A stretch of DNA of 64,000 nt. It comes from Epiperipatus broadwayi (Eukaryota; Onychophora; Udeonychophora; Euonychophora; Peripatidae). The notes below the pieces were generated by a model. The model searched no databases. It worked only from the letters and a program-made list of their open reading frames with translations, and had not been told where the DNA came from. The position numbers were made by a program, and so were the translations under genes. Shown piece by piece: positions 38,140 to 50,270 of this stretch; within the stretch, counting starts at the first letter, position 1, and every line of letters begins with the position of its first letter. Where the stretch lies: positions 1,746,056-1,810,055 of the forward strand of contig JAQFVV010000141.1 in NCBI GenBank assembly GCA_028023455.1, in the 5' to 3' direction.

Positions 38140-39728
38140 TTATATGAAAATTATAGTATAAAATTATATTCATGTCCAAAAACGTTGCTGGCATACATTT
38201 ATTTTATTCTGATACTTTATCTTTTCCATTTCTTGATTGCTTTGTCAATGGGGATGTCAAAAGTCTGAAGCTCCCATTGTATTTTTCAAAATTGTTCATA
38301 ATCATGGTTATATGCTAATTCCTGTGGAACATAAGGTTTATGAGGTTGATGTGCTGTGGATGACTGTACAACCAGCACTGGGCCTTGAAACCCTGCCTCT
38401 CCATTGGTACCATTCACCAGAAAGCACATATATACCAAACCTAAGTTTGAATGATAAAATATCCACAATCGCCATGAAGGGTGAATTTCTTTATTTATGC
38501 TAGTACCTCTACTCTACTCTTTATTTTGATTACTGTCTATATAACTTTGGTAAGTTGCAATGATGTGTTAAAAATAATGATTCATTTCATAAAATATAGT
38601 CAGTTCATTGAGTTAAATTGCTTTCGTTTAAACTGTTATCGATTCCCATAGCCGTAAATCAATGTGTCTTAACGATTGTATAATTTATTCTTGTAAATGT
38701 AGCACATTGTTTGTTTCTTATGTATATGTTCCAAAAGACGTCTTTTCCAAACAATGCCAATATAAAATATATATAATGATTTTCATAAGGTAGATAAATG
38801 ATTAAGATTGTATATTTTTGCCTGTTTATAAAATTATTTACTACTAAATTGCAAACTATCCTTTATATAATTAATCGTGTAAACCTGTCACCATCTTTTA
38901 TATTTGTTTTATACATCCACAACATTTTATTTGTAAACATTTGTAAATTGGCATATTAACCTGGCACAAGTCATAACATACTCCATAAAAGTATATTTAT
39001 TAGATAATTAATAAAGAGGATTTAATAAAAACAAATCCCAAGTTTTATAAATGTATAATGTCACTCCAAGTATGAAACAATTTTGTAATATATATGCATT
39101 TTATGAATAATTCATTAAATATATATTTCATGTAAATCCTGGTTTGTTTTTGAATTATTATTTTTTGTTAATATTTAGAACAATTTTCTTCCACTAGTAA
39201 CTTATCATTAATAAGTATAACTTTAATAAATGTAATTCCTGGGCTACTCTGATCTCGATCATCATCCTCAGTCAGATCGAATGCTTTACCACTGTGTTTC
39301 TGGGCCCAGAATTAAAGTAATTGGGCTGTATCATCGGGATTTTTGTTCATTGGGTCAGAGACTCGAAGAATAGACAAATAAATTACAATTCAGGATTGCC
39401 CCAGACCTGTGTATCTTGAACATGAATGGATTCGAGGTTACATTTGCTTAGGATTTGAGTCATGTTGAGTGAACAGACGTTTTTGACCAGTACAATATAT
39501 ACTTACATACATACATACATTTATACCAAGACATATTACCATGCCTATAGACATTATTTAGACTCTTTATTTTTCTTAATGTTATTTTAAACCTAATGAT
39601 TTGAACACTGTTTTATAAGTACCAAAGATATATAGTTATGACATAACAATTCACTTAGTTAAATTTGCCCTATTTTATTGGAAAAATATATTTGAATAGT
39701 TTTGTGAATTATTATCTCACATATTTGC
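38140..39728. other. Non-coding DNA
   Basis: No supported gene. 38230-38510 and 39240-39480 are less AT-rich and probably old repeats; an 88-codon frame in the first has no recognisable features. Confidence 0.45.
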
Positions 39729-42700
39729 GTTTATATATATATATATATATTCTAACCCGTCGTGCCGTCCGCATCTCCACTTCCCAGAAAAATAAACTAA
39801 ATATAATATAGTGTGAAAATCACCTAACCGGGTTCTAGCTCTAATAATTAATGAAAATATTCAATTAAAATGTTTTACTAGCTCAAGTTTCTTAAAATTA
39901 ACTTAGGTTCTGTTTTAAATAACTCAAATAAATAATTGAGGAATTCATGAGACTAGAAGTGGAAATATGGGTGACAAGATAGACTACATTGAGCCGATAT
40001 CCCACCGGATACCACCTCAATGGCATAAGAACACTATCCCCCCTTATACTACTATTACAAATAATAACTACATAGTATTCTTATGACTTCCGCAACTCCT
40101 AATCACTAAGATTCATATAACAATTAAAATATTAATCTTTTATCTCTCTGATAATAATAATAATATTAATCATCTAGCTTAAATGAAGTAATCTCAGGTT
40201 CTTAACTTTATTCATATGTTAATAAACATAGGGTAGCAAAATATGATAAGGGATTTTATGTCATAATCTACTACTCTGCAATTAGGCTAATAATAAAACA
40301 ATAATAATCACAATTTCATTGCTTAATCAAATTAGTATAACTTTTCTTTTATCATAAATTTATAACCATAATAAATTAATTAATAATCTAATATCATCTT
40401 TTATCTTTAAGTAATAAAATAATTAATAAGTGGCAGTGTTTAGATAATCTGATAAATCAAGTAAGTGGCAACTAATAGCATATAATTTAGCAAAATATTA
40501 TGCTAATGGGTTTATGACCAGAAACGTAATGCAATTTGATAATTATTTAATTATAAGAATATCAATAAATATTTAAGATTAAACATATCTTTCTATTTAT
40601 CTTTTGTGCAAAACAAAAAAATATATATACTTTAATTTAATGGTTTTGAATATATCTTGTGAATTCATGCAATGATGTAGAGAAAACAAAACTCAGACAC
40701 AAGTTTTAATAAAACAAATTTAACAAAATTTATTAACATCAAGAAAAAAAAAAATAAAATAAACAAATCTATTTACATTTATTTACAACGGATATCCTCC
40801 TTTGCTCACATGACAAATGCTAAATTCTACAAATTTATATTTAGTTATCTTTAGTTAACTCATTGTACATTAAGAAGTTATTTATTTATTTACTTTAGGT
40901 TTATCACAGCTTTTATCTTTAACTCGTTATGGGTAACAACATTCTTTACCTTTTAAATATATTAAATTCACTGTATTTATAATTATTTTATGGATAAATA
41001 TTTTATAACATCACACTTTATAATCCATACGGTTTTAAAAAAAGAAAAATTACATTTCTTGTAACTTTAAACAAGTTATACAGCATATTATTAAATACTA
41101 TGATTAACTTTAATGTTTGCTCTCCCATGCTCATATAAATTATAATGCGTTCTTGCATAAGCCATACTCCTGTATAATATTATAATGTGTTTAACTATCA
41201 CCCTATTATAATTTTCACATATATTATAATTATCGAGTGTTATAGTATTTTTCAAATATGCAATACATATTTTTTTAAATTATAATTAATAATAAAAAGA
41301 GCGTGAAACTATGTTTAATATTTTGTATATTCTCATTTGATATACTTTTACAAAAATTATAGTTTATTTCTTAAAAATTAGAAGAAAATATTTCTATAAC
41401 TCCTTCCATTATTTAGGATATCTGTATCTTTCTTTCAATGGTTATAATCTATTCTTAATTACTCTTAACTATTCTTATTCCAAGTAAAATCATAACATAC
41501 TTTCTAAAATATCTATTGTTCCCTTCAATAAACTTATCATACGATGTAGTAGCACGAAATACAGATTAAGATAGCGAAAAGATGTATAGGATATTGGGAA
41601 GAAAGATGGATAACTTGTCTTCAATATACTTAAAGAATGCATGGAACAGTGTGAACAGGTTTGACATCTATTGTCTATTAACCCTTAAGATAAGAAAATG
41701 ATGTGGCAGCTATTTATTCAGCTTTACCAACCATCAAGTACAACTCACGCAAAATATAAGATAGCACTGTCCAAGACAACATGTGTATCAGTCGTAGGGC
41801 TATGTTAACTACGCTGATTATCACCTATAAACGAAATGTGGATCAGCCATAGGGCTATGTTAACTATGCTGATTCTCACACAAAAACTACTTATTTCCAT
41901 TCCCTGTATCATCCTAGCTTTTAATACATCATCTTGGTTTCCAAATCACCCCTGTACTCCCAAGTCACTACCCAAATTATCTCTCTAGATTTTCACTATA
42001 TCAAACATCGATAAATACAAACAACTTTTAAAAAACAACAAACAAGATTCGCGAATATGAAAATCATTTCTCTATTCCTTAAGAATAATTTATCTCGCTT
42101 TATAACACTGTATGTTCATTACCTACGTTTTTGTTAAAACAATATTCAAACATCCCAATAGGAAAAACCAATAGAAAATGTAATATAATCATCGGTTATA
42201 TTAAATTATTACTCTTAACACATAAAGTGATTATCGTATGCATATTTTTAAAAAATCTAATCACATCTCAAAATGTTTCAATGTGTTGTTTAAAATGCAT
42301 TTTACAATAACAATAATAATAAAAAACTTTTGTACTACATTCATTCAATTTTCAGCTGATCTAAATAAATAAAAACATACATTATATCATCAATAATTAT
42401 AAATATTACCAAACACAATCTTTATCTTCTTATCTGGATTTGTAGTAGGCTTCTTCCTCCTTCGAGCATCGCACATATAAATTTTCACATACATACAATT
42501 TTATTAAAAAAAACATTCAAAATCAAAACATATTATTTCATAGAATGTTATATTACGAATTAATGTATTTTGTTTTCCCTATCGCTATCTGAAACTTAAT
42601 GTTTAACTTAAACTAATAAAAAATAATTCAAACCATAATCACATATTTCTCTGACGGTAAATCTTGATTAGTCCCATAATATTTATTACTTCTTCATTTC

Positions 42701-42760
42701 GTCCGAATGTTCTCTTTTATGCCTATCAAAGTTTAAATAAATTAGTTCATTTAATAAACT
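39729..42760. other. AT-rich non-coding DNA
   Basis: Opens with a (TA)n run (39731-39750), followed by a patch of higher G+C to about 40090. The only structure I can define is the tandem hairpin pair at 41781-41879. No coding signal. Confidence 0.45.
41781..41879. repeat. Two tandem copies of a 44-bp hairpin-forming unit
   Basis: 41781-41824 and 41836-41879 match at all but a few positions. Each contains ATCAGYCRTAG followed later by CTAYGCTGAT, which pair to form a stem of about ten bases around GGCTATGTTAA. Differences between copies fall partly on both sides of the stem (for example CGTAG with CTACG against CATAG with CTATG), so pairing is kept. Confidence 0.7.
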
Positions 42761-43171
42761 GTTTATATGATCTTTAGTTTAGCATTTAAGACAAAATTAT
42801 TAGAAAACATTTTTATTTGGTTATCCCACGAAGCTTTTTTTTTAATTTGTTCTGGCGAATTTTCCCTCGGCGTATTGATGCATCTTTATTTCTATTTAAA
42901 CTACACTTATTTAATCATTACGGTACCAATTGCGTTTTCCATGGATCCAATATTTTTTTATATTTCTTTTATGCATATTTTTATTTAGGCCTGTGTTTTC
43001 CTTGATAAACTTTTCTTTCATTCATTATTATTTTATACATTATTCTCAATCTTTAAATATTTTTAGAGTATTTTCTCAAGTCATTTTTAAAGAAAGCAAT
43101 TCAAATTATTTTTCTAGAGTATTTTTTTTATTCAAGTCATCTTACAGAAAGCAATTCAAATTATTTCACCA

Positions 43172-43384
43172 TTAAGATTCTTTTGTCCATTTATTCTTAG
43201 ACGAATAATATTTATTTTTATTTTCCATTATCTTTATTAACTTAGTGCACAATGTCCTCTCATTTATTTTATATGCACGTAAGCAGTTTTCACCGTGATA
43301 CGCTTTATGAATTATATCAATGAATAATATTAATATATTTGAAATATTATAAACTTTATAACTTGGTTTTACGAATTTATCCAT
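43172..43384 (-). CDS. Candidate small gene, coding exon (unknown protein)
   Basis: An ATG-started 70-residue frame, MDKFVKPSYKVY... to ...KNKWTKES. It has no recognised domain, is rich in Lys, Ile and Asn, and includes a KAYHGENCLRAYK segment. Upstream, the sequence allows a spliced 5' UTR: acceptor CTTACAG ending at 43435, a pyrimidine-poor intron of about 176 bases, and a donor CAGAG/GTAAAA at 43610/43611. A CCAAT plus AATAAAAAG promoter-like stretch lies further upstream. Such signals are easy to find by chance in AT-rich DNA. It could also be a fragment of a transposon protein. Confidence 0.25.
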   Translation of the reverse strand: MDKFVKPSYKVYNISNILILFIDIIHKAYHGENCLRAYKINERTLCTKLIKIMENKNKYYSSKNKWTKES

Positions 43385-43608
43385 TTTTTATTGAAAACTC
43401 CGATTATATTTCGATAGAATCCACTGGCAGGTTACTGTAAGTTTAGTGATACATTATTATGAAAACTTTTTTTAAAATTTTATTCTTAGATTCGCTTCGA
43501 AAGATTTAAAATTGTCAGTTAGTTTCTTTCAAAGATATTTATTAAAAATTACAATAAAATTGACTAATAATTGAAAAAAGAAAGAAATTTTAAAGAGCTT
43601 AAAATTTT

Positions 43609-43705
43609 ACCTCTGCTCTGGAGTCAACACATTTTTGTTCTCCTAGTTTATACAATTAACTGGCGCGATTTTTGTTGTCTGCCAAGATCTATCTTTTTAT
43701 TGGTC
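43609..43705 (-). promoter_or_regulatory. Possible promoter and first exon of the candidate gene
   Basis: Minus strand: GACCAATAAAAAG (43705-43693) gives a CCAAT box overlapping a TATA-like AATAAAAAG. About 80-90 bases further on is the putative exon end at 43611. The exon contains an ATG followed within two codons by a stop. The stretch has clearly higher G+C than its flanks. Confidence 0.25.
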
Positions 43706-44483
43706 AGCCCCTACTTTGGTTTGTAAACATTTTCTAAAGTTTTAAAATGATGACGTAATAGACTTAAATATTAACCTATTATTATTTTTAAATTAATTAT
43801 TATCTATTACAATTTAATTACTTTTAAAATAATTTTGAAACAATAACTAATAAAGATGTATAATCTTATTTTTTATTATAATGTGTGGCAATTTCATTCA
43901 CTTTTCTATAATATACTATTTAAATACTTTAAATATTAGTATAATTTTAAACAGGTGCTTGTACATAAAATATTCCAGACAGTCACGTACACATTTCCGG
44001 TGTTTAGTCTTTTTTTGTCTGGCTTAATAAATTTGCTACTTATATAATATAAAATGATTATATAAATTTTTTGAAAATAATTTAGAAAATATAGAAAATT
44101 AAATATAATTCTCACCATCATAATATTTATTATTAAATATATCATATTAATTTTTACTACCTAATACAGTTTATAATTATTAAATATTATATAATCTTAA
44201 TTTATTTTAGAAGTTTAAGGTTATTAAATTGACCCATTAAATACATTTTTATTGTTTATAGCTGTGTTATTTTAATATGGCCAGCTCTTACAACCATATG
44301 AACAATTCTTTACTCTTTATTTAACTATTTGTTTATTTTTTGTTAATGACAAGTACGTACTAGGTATTTGTTTAGCTTTAAATTGCATTTTACAGACATT
44401 GTAAATCTAATATATTCAATACATCAATAAAATATATTCCGAAATTTAAAATTTTTTTAGTAATTGACTATTTATAACTATCA

Positions 44484-44663
44484 TTGACCTATCGAAAAGG
44501 GCACAATATATATACTTACAACTGCAGATCACTTTCAAGTGAAGGAAGATTGCAAGAATTAGAAGAAGAACTGTCTTATATTAAATGGGACATTATTGGA
44601 CTTTGTGAAGTTAGAAGAAAAGGAGAAGAAACAATTGATTTAAAAAGTGGACATATATATATA
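44484..44663 (+). pseudogene. RTE LINE endonuclease fragment
   Basis: TYNCRSLSSEGRLQELEEEL and IKWDIIGLCEVRRKGEETID are in one open frame. They match the first part of the RTE element at 13.5 kb but keep codons (RRKGEE) that are altered there. The copy begins in (TA)n-like sequence and breaks off after about 50 codons at TA repeats, so its 3' part is missing, the reverse of normal LINE 5' truncation. Confidence 0.85.
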
Positions 44664-44688
44664 TAAAGTTTGATGTCTGTATTCATTC

Positions 44689-44692
<4 letters not shown>

Positions 44693-44730
<38 letters not shown>

Positions 44731-44780
44731 TATATATATATATATATATATAATATTCAAATCAATATATATATATATAA
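44693..44780. repeat. (TA)n tracts at the 3' end of the minus-strand PLE
   Basis: Two or three TA runs are separated by short words; ATATTCAAATC and a near copy, ATATTTCAAATC, are repeated between them. Confidence 0.9.
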
Positions 44781-44809
44781 TATTTCAAATCGATATCTAT
44801 ATTTCTTTA

Positions 44810-45846
44810 AAATAATATACTTAATTTTATAAATAAATATTTGAAAATATAGTTAATTAAAAGTCTATAAAAATTATATGTATAACTATAACTTAGAAGC
44901 GCTTTCACTACTTTGTAGCTTTGTCAACTATCACATTTAAAATGTCAACTTTCCCATTATTCAATGTCAACTTTCCCATAATTATGTGATCTTAACGTTT
45001 GCTGCTTGCCGATTAATTAAATTTTGCTTGTATTTATATATTAACATCGCCTCTTTAATTTTTCTTTTATTATTATTTTTTTCAATTTCCAATATTTTAC
45101 GTTGTTATAATCAAAATCAAAAACATATATACATGATTTATTATGGTTATAAAAAACAGAAGTTGATAAATTATCACTATTTTTAATATTTTGTTTCATA
45201 TTTTGAACCCTTTTAAATAATAATACATGCTCTTTTGTTCTTTTTTCCAAGTACCTCGATTCACCTATATATCCACTACCACACCTACATGTCCATTTGT
45301 AAATGATACAATTTTTATTTGTCAATAAAGTTTTATCTTTTGAATTGTTTATTAATTTATTTAATGTAGGTGGTGCATAAAATGCAATATCGCATATTCC
45401 TTTATAAATTTTTTTAATGAAACTTGCCTGTTGATTAGATATATATGGTATTGATATCCACAACTTTTTATCAAAAAAATTAACATTATTATTAATATTG
45501 TTATATTTAAAAGTAAAATTTTTAACAGTATAATATACACAATCATAATTGTATCCAACATTTAACAACTCATTACAATAAATTTCAATATTTTTAGTCT
45601 TATCTGATGCATATTTACAAAGGTTATCATTTCTAAATAAAAAGGACTTCAAACCTGCCATTTTATGTAACATTGGTACTTTTGATTCATATGGAATATA
45701 TCCTCTTTTTGCTATTGGTTTAAGACTCATATAGTAATCCAGTTTATCCTTATTTCTAGTAATCTCTAGATCCAAAAAGTGAACACTGATTGACTTTTCA
45801 TCTGTTTTAATCCACTTTAAACCATTTATATTATTTAATTCATTAA
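44810..45846 (-). mobile_element. Penelope-like element, minus-strand copy of the first head-to-head pair
   Basis: The 244-codon frame 45775-45041 begins inside the RT domain. It includes the RGYIPYESKVPMLHKMAGLKS segment and continues into a GIY-YIG nuclease (IIYKWTCRCGSGYIGES, then RTKEH and FYNHNKSC). It ends with a hammerhead-like RNA and (TA)n. RT catalytic motifs are absent (5' truncated). Just upstream (about 45847) the same sequence restarts on the plus strand, forming a palindromic junction. The copy is missing a codon's worth of sequence after YIGESR compared with its partner. Confidence 0.9.
44894..44930 (-). ncRNA. Hammerhead-like RNA at the PLE 3' end
   Basis: Minus strand: outer helix TAG/CTA (44928-44930 with 44894-44896), core TTGACAAA, stem II GCTAC-AAA-GTAGT (G-U plus four pairs), GAAA, then GCGCTT. 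Same layout as the copies at 30.64 and 47.73 kb. Confidence 0.6.
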
Positions 45847-45975
45847 ATAATATAAATAATATAAATGTTTTAAAGTGGATTAAAATAGATGAAAATTCAA
45901 TGAGTGTTCAATTTTTGGATCTTGAGATTACTAGAAATAAGGATAAACTGGATTACCATACCATATGATTCTTAA

Positions 45976-46937
45976 CACTTTCATGGATCACTTTCGTTAT
46001 TGGTCCAGCAAAGTAAAACTCTGAAACTTTTAATTGGTTTTAATTGGTCAAGTGACAAACTTTTTGATACAAATATTTTCATCTTTTAATGTATATTAAT
46101 TTTAGTTTCATTTTCAAAAAGTATATTAATTATTTGAAATGTTACGAAAGTAAATGAAAGTTATTTCAAAAATATATTTTTATTTGTATTTTATAGAAAT
46201 ATTCAAAAGCAGAAAAATCAAAGAAAACATTACGAGCAAATTAGAAGCAATGTAAATTTCATTTAAATCCCTCCCAGATTTCACGTTACGAACATTTTAA
46301 GAATTTTTTAGGAAAAATTTTAATGTCTTTCTCAAAATAATTATACTTTCAGCATATTATTAAAAAAATACACCAAAAATACATTATAATGCCAGAAAAA
46401 TATTCTAAAACATTAATCTTTGTTTGAAAATCAAATAAACAGCTTGAAGCAATCTAACCTCTTGACAAGATGTCAAAAATTGCTGCTACGGCTGGTTTCT
46501 TTTTCAATTTACAATCGTGTAAAGTATACAATTTTTTAATAAAACCTTACTACTTTTGTAAAATAACTATATTTTTATCAGATTTTATGAAAATTATTTA
46601 TAATATGTACAAAACATAATAAAAAAAAACACTCCAAAACATATATTTTCATTTTAGTGTAAAAATTATATTTAACAGAATCATCAGCCAATAAGAATTG
46701 AGAATAGATTGAGAATAGATTATCCAACCAATCAAAACTGGCCTTCTTTTGTTCAACTTAAAACCCTCATAGTCTTGATTTTTACTTGTAAAATAATTCA
46801 GAAGAGGGAAGCATCTTATAGGCCTTGCTCTAGGCTGTAATATGGGTATTTTTTCATCACTGTAACTAAAAAAGTGGCTGAGTTAGAGTAATCTAAAGGT
46901 GACAACCGCAATTTTGCATTTCAAGGCTGTGTAAAGA
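45976..46937. mobile_element. 962-bp insertion in the PLE, flanked by TTAA
   Basis: TTAA at 45972-45975 and at 46938-46941 flank sequence absent from the partner PLE copy, where the two sides are contiguous. TTAA duplication is the hallmark of piggyBac-type insertion, but I see no matching terminal inverted repeats (CACTTTCATGG against TCTTTACACAG). The class is therefore open, and a four-base match in AT-rich DNA is weak evidence. Non-coding. Confidence 0.55.
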
Positions 46938-47730
46938 TTAAACCAATAGCAAAAAGAGGATATATTCCATATGAATCAAAAGTACCAATGTTACATAAAA
47001 TGGCAGGTTTGAAGTCCTTTTTATTTAGAAATGATAACCTTTGTAAATATGCATCAGATAATTTAAAAATATTGAAATTTATTGTAATGAGTTGTTAAAC
47101 GTTGGATACAATTATGATTGTGTATATTATACTGTTAAAAATTTTACTTCTAAATATAAAAATATTAATAATAATGTTAATTTTTCTGATAAAAAGTTGT
47201 GGATATCAATACCATATATATCTAATCAACAGGCAAGTTTCATTAAGAAAATTTATAAAGGAATATGCGATATTGCATTTTATGCACCACCTACATTAAA
47301 TAAATTAATAAACAATTCAAAAGATAAAACTTTATTGACAAATAAAAATTGTATAATTTACAAATGGACATGTAGGTGTGGTAGTGGATATATAGGTGAA
47401 TCGAGGTGCACATTGGAAAAAAGAACAAAAGAGCACATATTATTATTTAAAAGAGTTCAAAATACGAAACAAAATATTAAAAATAGTGATAATTTATCAG
47501 CTTCTGTTTTTTATGACCATAATAAATCATATATATATATATATATGGTTTTGATTTTGATTATAAGAATGTAAAAATATTGGAAACTGAAAGAAATAAT
47601 AATTAAAGAGGCGATGTTAATATATAAATACAAGCAAAAGTTAATTAATCGGCAAGCAGCAAACATTAAGATCACAGAATTCTGGGAAAGTTGACATTGA
47701 ATTATGGAAAAGTTGACATTTTAAATGTGA

Positions 47731-47767
47731 TAGTTGACAAAGCTACAAGGTAGTGAAAGCACTTCTA
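47731..47767 (+). ncRNA. Hammerhead-like RNA at the PLE 3' end
   Basis: Outer helix TAG/CTA (47731-47733 with 47765-47767), core TTGACAAA, stem II GCTAC-AAG-GTAGT, GAAA, then GCACTT. A one-pair stem III (G-C) and cleavage triplet CUU are implied. About 70 bases before (TA)n and the LTR-element insertion. Confidence 0.6.
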
Positions 47768-47855
47768 AGTTATAGTTATACATATAATTTTTATAGACTT
47801 TTAATTACTGTATTTTCAAATATTTATTTATAAAGTTATATATATATATATATAT

Positions 47856-49435
47856 TGTAACGGGTGTACTCGTTTACCGTATACTTATTAGTTCTTATCA
47901 TAAAAAAAAAATATCTATATTTCCCCTTTTTCTTTTTAAGCAAAAATAGTGATAAGAAATTTCGTATTTCTCTCACAGCATATTTATGGACATCAATCAT
48001 TGACTCCAAGTGCCAAACTTACTTTTTACATAAGTATTATGCTGGAAGAGAAAAATACGATAGTAATAGGGCCTCTCCACTAGCTCAGTACTCAGGGCGG
48101 GTGGCCAATAAACCGTAGGAAAATGTACGGGGGAAAACTCTATGCAACCAACAGCGAAACTCGGATCAATTGTTTAAATTCATGAACTATATTCTATGAG
48201 TCAAATAATAAAACATACACATGTAATATAAGCCTTAAAATAAAACACCTTTTATTATAATATATTTCTTTTTTTTTTTTTTTTAAGAAAAACATATTTC
48301 CCATACCCTTTTAACGTTTACATAACCCAATAAAACCTACATATGTATTTGTGTGGATTTACAATAGAACAAGAAAAACGAACGTATACACAGATAAAAA
48401 TCTAATCAGTCGTATTTGAATGGCCTTATCATAAAAAAATATATATAAGTTTCTTGCCTTCATTCGTTCTCTTTGAGGGTTTCAGAAAAACGTGGTAATT
48501 TTTGGAAAATAAAATATCTTAAGTTCATATTACCTGCACTTTTTGTCCGATGTGATCCCCGGGGATATCAAAATAAGAAGAAAAACACATGAAATCCGCA
48601 GCAAAACGTACGAGACAGTTCATCACGCTTCAGTTCATTCCAAGTCGGATCGATTCCCTTGCGAAAAGTTGATAGATCTCCGGTAGATGTTCTCCGGTCA
48701 CTGCCGCATGGACTCTTCGGGGTACGGTCCAGAAAACCCAGCACGCTTAAGCTTTTACCCCACCGTACTCATGTTCGGCCGTAGCCTTAATTACTCTTCT
48801 TAAAAATATATATAAAAAAATTGAATATATTTTTAATTTTTCTCTTTCTTCTTTGAAAACCAAAATAATAATGACACTAGTTTAAAAAAAAAACTACGTC
48901 TCCACTCTCCCTGTCACTTTTTCTTTTCTTTTGTTTTCGCAAACACAGTCCGTCCCCTTTCTTCCCCACCACGTGGGATAGATGGCCAGTTAAGCTAATA
49001 AGCAAAAGAACTTTTCGCACCTTCGGACATTTTGGCAATTAACATTCCGGAAACCCTTTTCTCCAACCTTCTTTTTATATTTTTTTTTCATTCAAATTCC
49101 CCAGATAAGACCTTCGATGTTTAATATATTTCTTTTTTTTTTTTTCTTACAATAATCTCTTATCTTGGATCCAAAAATGTATTCATACGTTCGTTTCTAA
49201 AATTGTCTATCCACACCGCAAATACATACATATACCACTTTTACACAAATAAAATGCAAATTCTCCCCCCACTCCCTCTTTTCTTACTTTAATAAAATTT
49301 TTAAACATTTTCTCCCACTACAAAATAAATACTAAAACGAAATAAAATCAAATTATATGAAACTAATTTTAAACTATATCACATAAGTGTGCGCCTTTCT
49401 ACATTGTAACTAGGGTTTAAACCCGACTGTTTACA
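47856..49435 (-). repeat. 3' LTR of the Gag-only element
   Basis: 1580 bp, bounded by TG...CA. Near-identical to 51642-53223. On the plus strand it opens TGTAACGGGTGTACTCG and closes CCCGACTGTTTACA. Confidence 0.93.
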
Positions 49436-49450
49436 ATACCCTCCTCCCGG
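49436..49450 (-). promoter_or_regulatory. Polypurine tract of the Gag-only element
   Basis: Minus strand CCGGGAGGAGGGTAT abuts the 3' LTR start TGTAAACA directly, the position where plus-strand DNA synthesis is primed. Confidence 0.85.
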
Positions 49451-50270
49451 AAGCCTTTAAATACGGTCTACGTATTTGAACGGCTCATTCCTAACTTATC
49501 AAATAAAACGATGCATTTTTAAATATTTTCCCTTTATAACTTTCTGCCCTGCGGCTCTAGAACAAAAGAAATAAACGACCATCAATCCCAACGATATGCT
49601 ATAAGTTCAACCACCAACTCACACGCATGCGATATGCAACGCACCGCATACAATCAATTCCACACAGACTTATCTGGTTATGTGACCGGAAACACAAAAA
49701 AAAACCCCAAAAAAAAATAATCTCCTTTTTCTTTTTTTTTTCTTTCTACGTGTCAGGACCTTCTAACCGCACTCTGCTACTTCAGAGTCTTATGAGCGAG
49801 GGTAACTAGAACAAAATCCGACTTAAGTAGGGGTCGTCCAAGACCGTGCTCGCCTTTGGAGCTTTGTGGGTGGGACGGTATGTGAGTGCCGTGCTCTCTT
49901 TGGAGACTTATTGGCTTAAGTTTAAATAGGTCGGTCAACCATGTCGGGAACAACATTTATATACAGGACGCGACACACCACATGCCCAATCCAAGTAACC
50001 AACCCCGCCATCCACCGTCAGACTCGATAGACCGCTCCCATCTCAAATCTCCCTAGCCACCTTTATCTAACTCTCTAGCCTACAAAACAATGAAGGAGAA
50101 AAAAAAATTCGACACACATATATAACTTCAAATGTGGCCTTATATAATGGCCCCTATACTTAATAATATCATTGTTAAATATTAAACCCATACCCTAATA
50201 AAATAATTTAAACAAACACACAAAAAAAAAACTTTCAGCCTATGTCCAATTACGTGTATATATCTTGACT
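49451..50270 (-). other. Non-coding interior of the Gag-only element
   Basis: Lies between Gag and the polypurine tract, where pol would be in a complete element. No protease, RT, RNase H or integrase motif is visible in any frame. Confidence 0.7.

Larger units (their letters stand above)
45847..47838 (+). mobile_element. Penelope-like element, plus-strand copy of the first head-to-head pair, interrupted
   Basis: 45863-45958 repeats, in opposite orientation, the start of the minus-strand copy. A 962-bp insertion follows, and the element resumes at 46942 (ACCAATAGCAAAAAGAGG) and runs through the GIY-YIG nuclease (47092-47574, open for 160 codons from a TTG; IIYKWTCRCGSGYIGESRC). It ends with a hammerhead-like RNA and (TA)n at 47838. 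Frameshifts near 47080 and 47540 inactivate it. The tail (47640-47838) closely matches the inverted copy at 44.8-45.0 kb. Confidence 0.88.

Noticed and set aside
38237-38503. 88-codon plus frame and overlapping minus frame
   Set aside because: No domain, no splice context and no neighbours; probably an old repeat.
42767-43175. Three overlapping plus-strand frames rich in Phe, Leu and Tyr
   Set aside because: Composition is what T-rich DNA gives by chance, and all three overlap each other.
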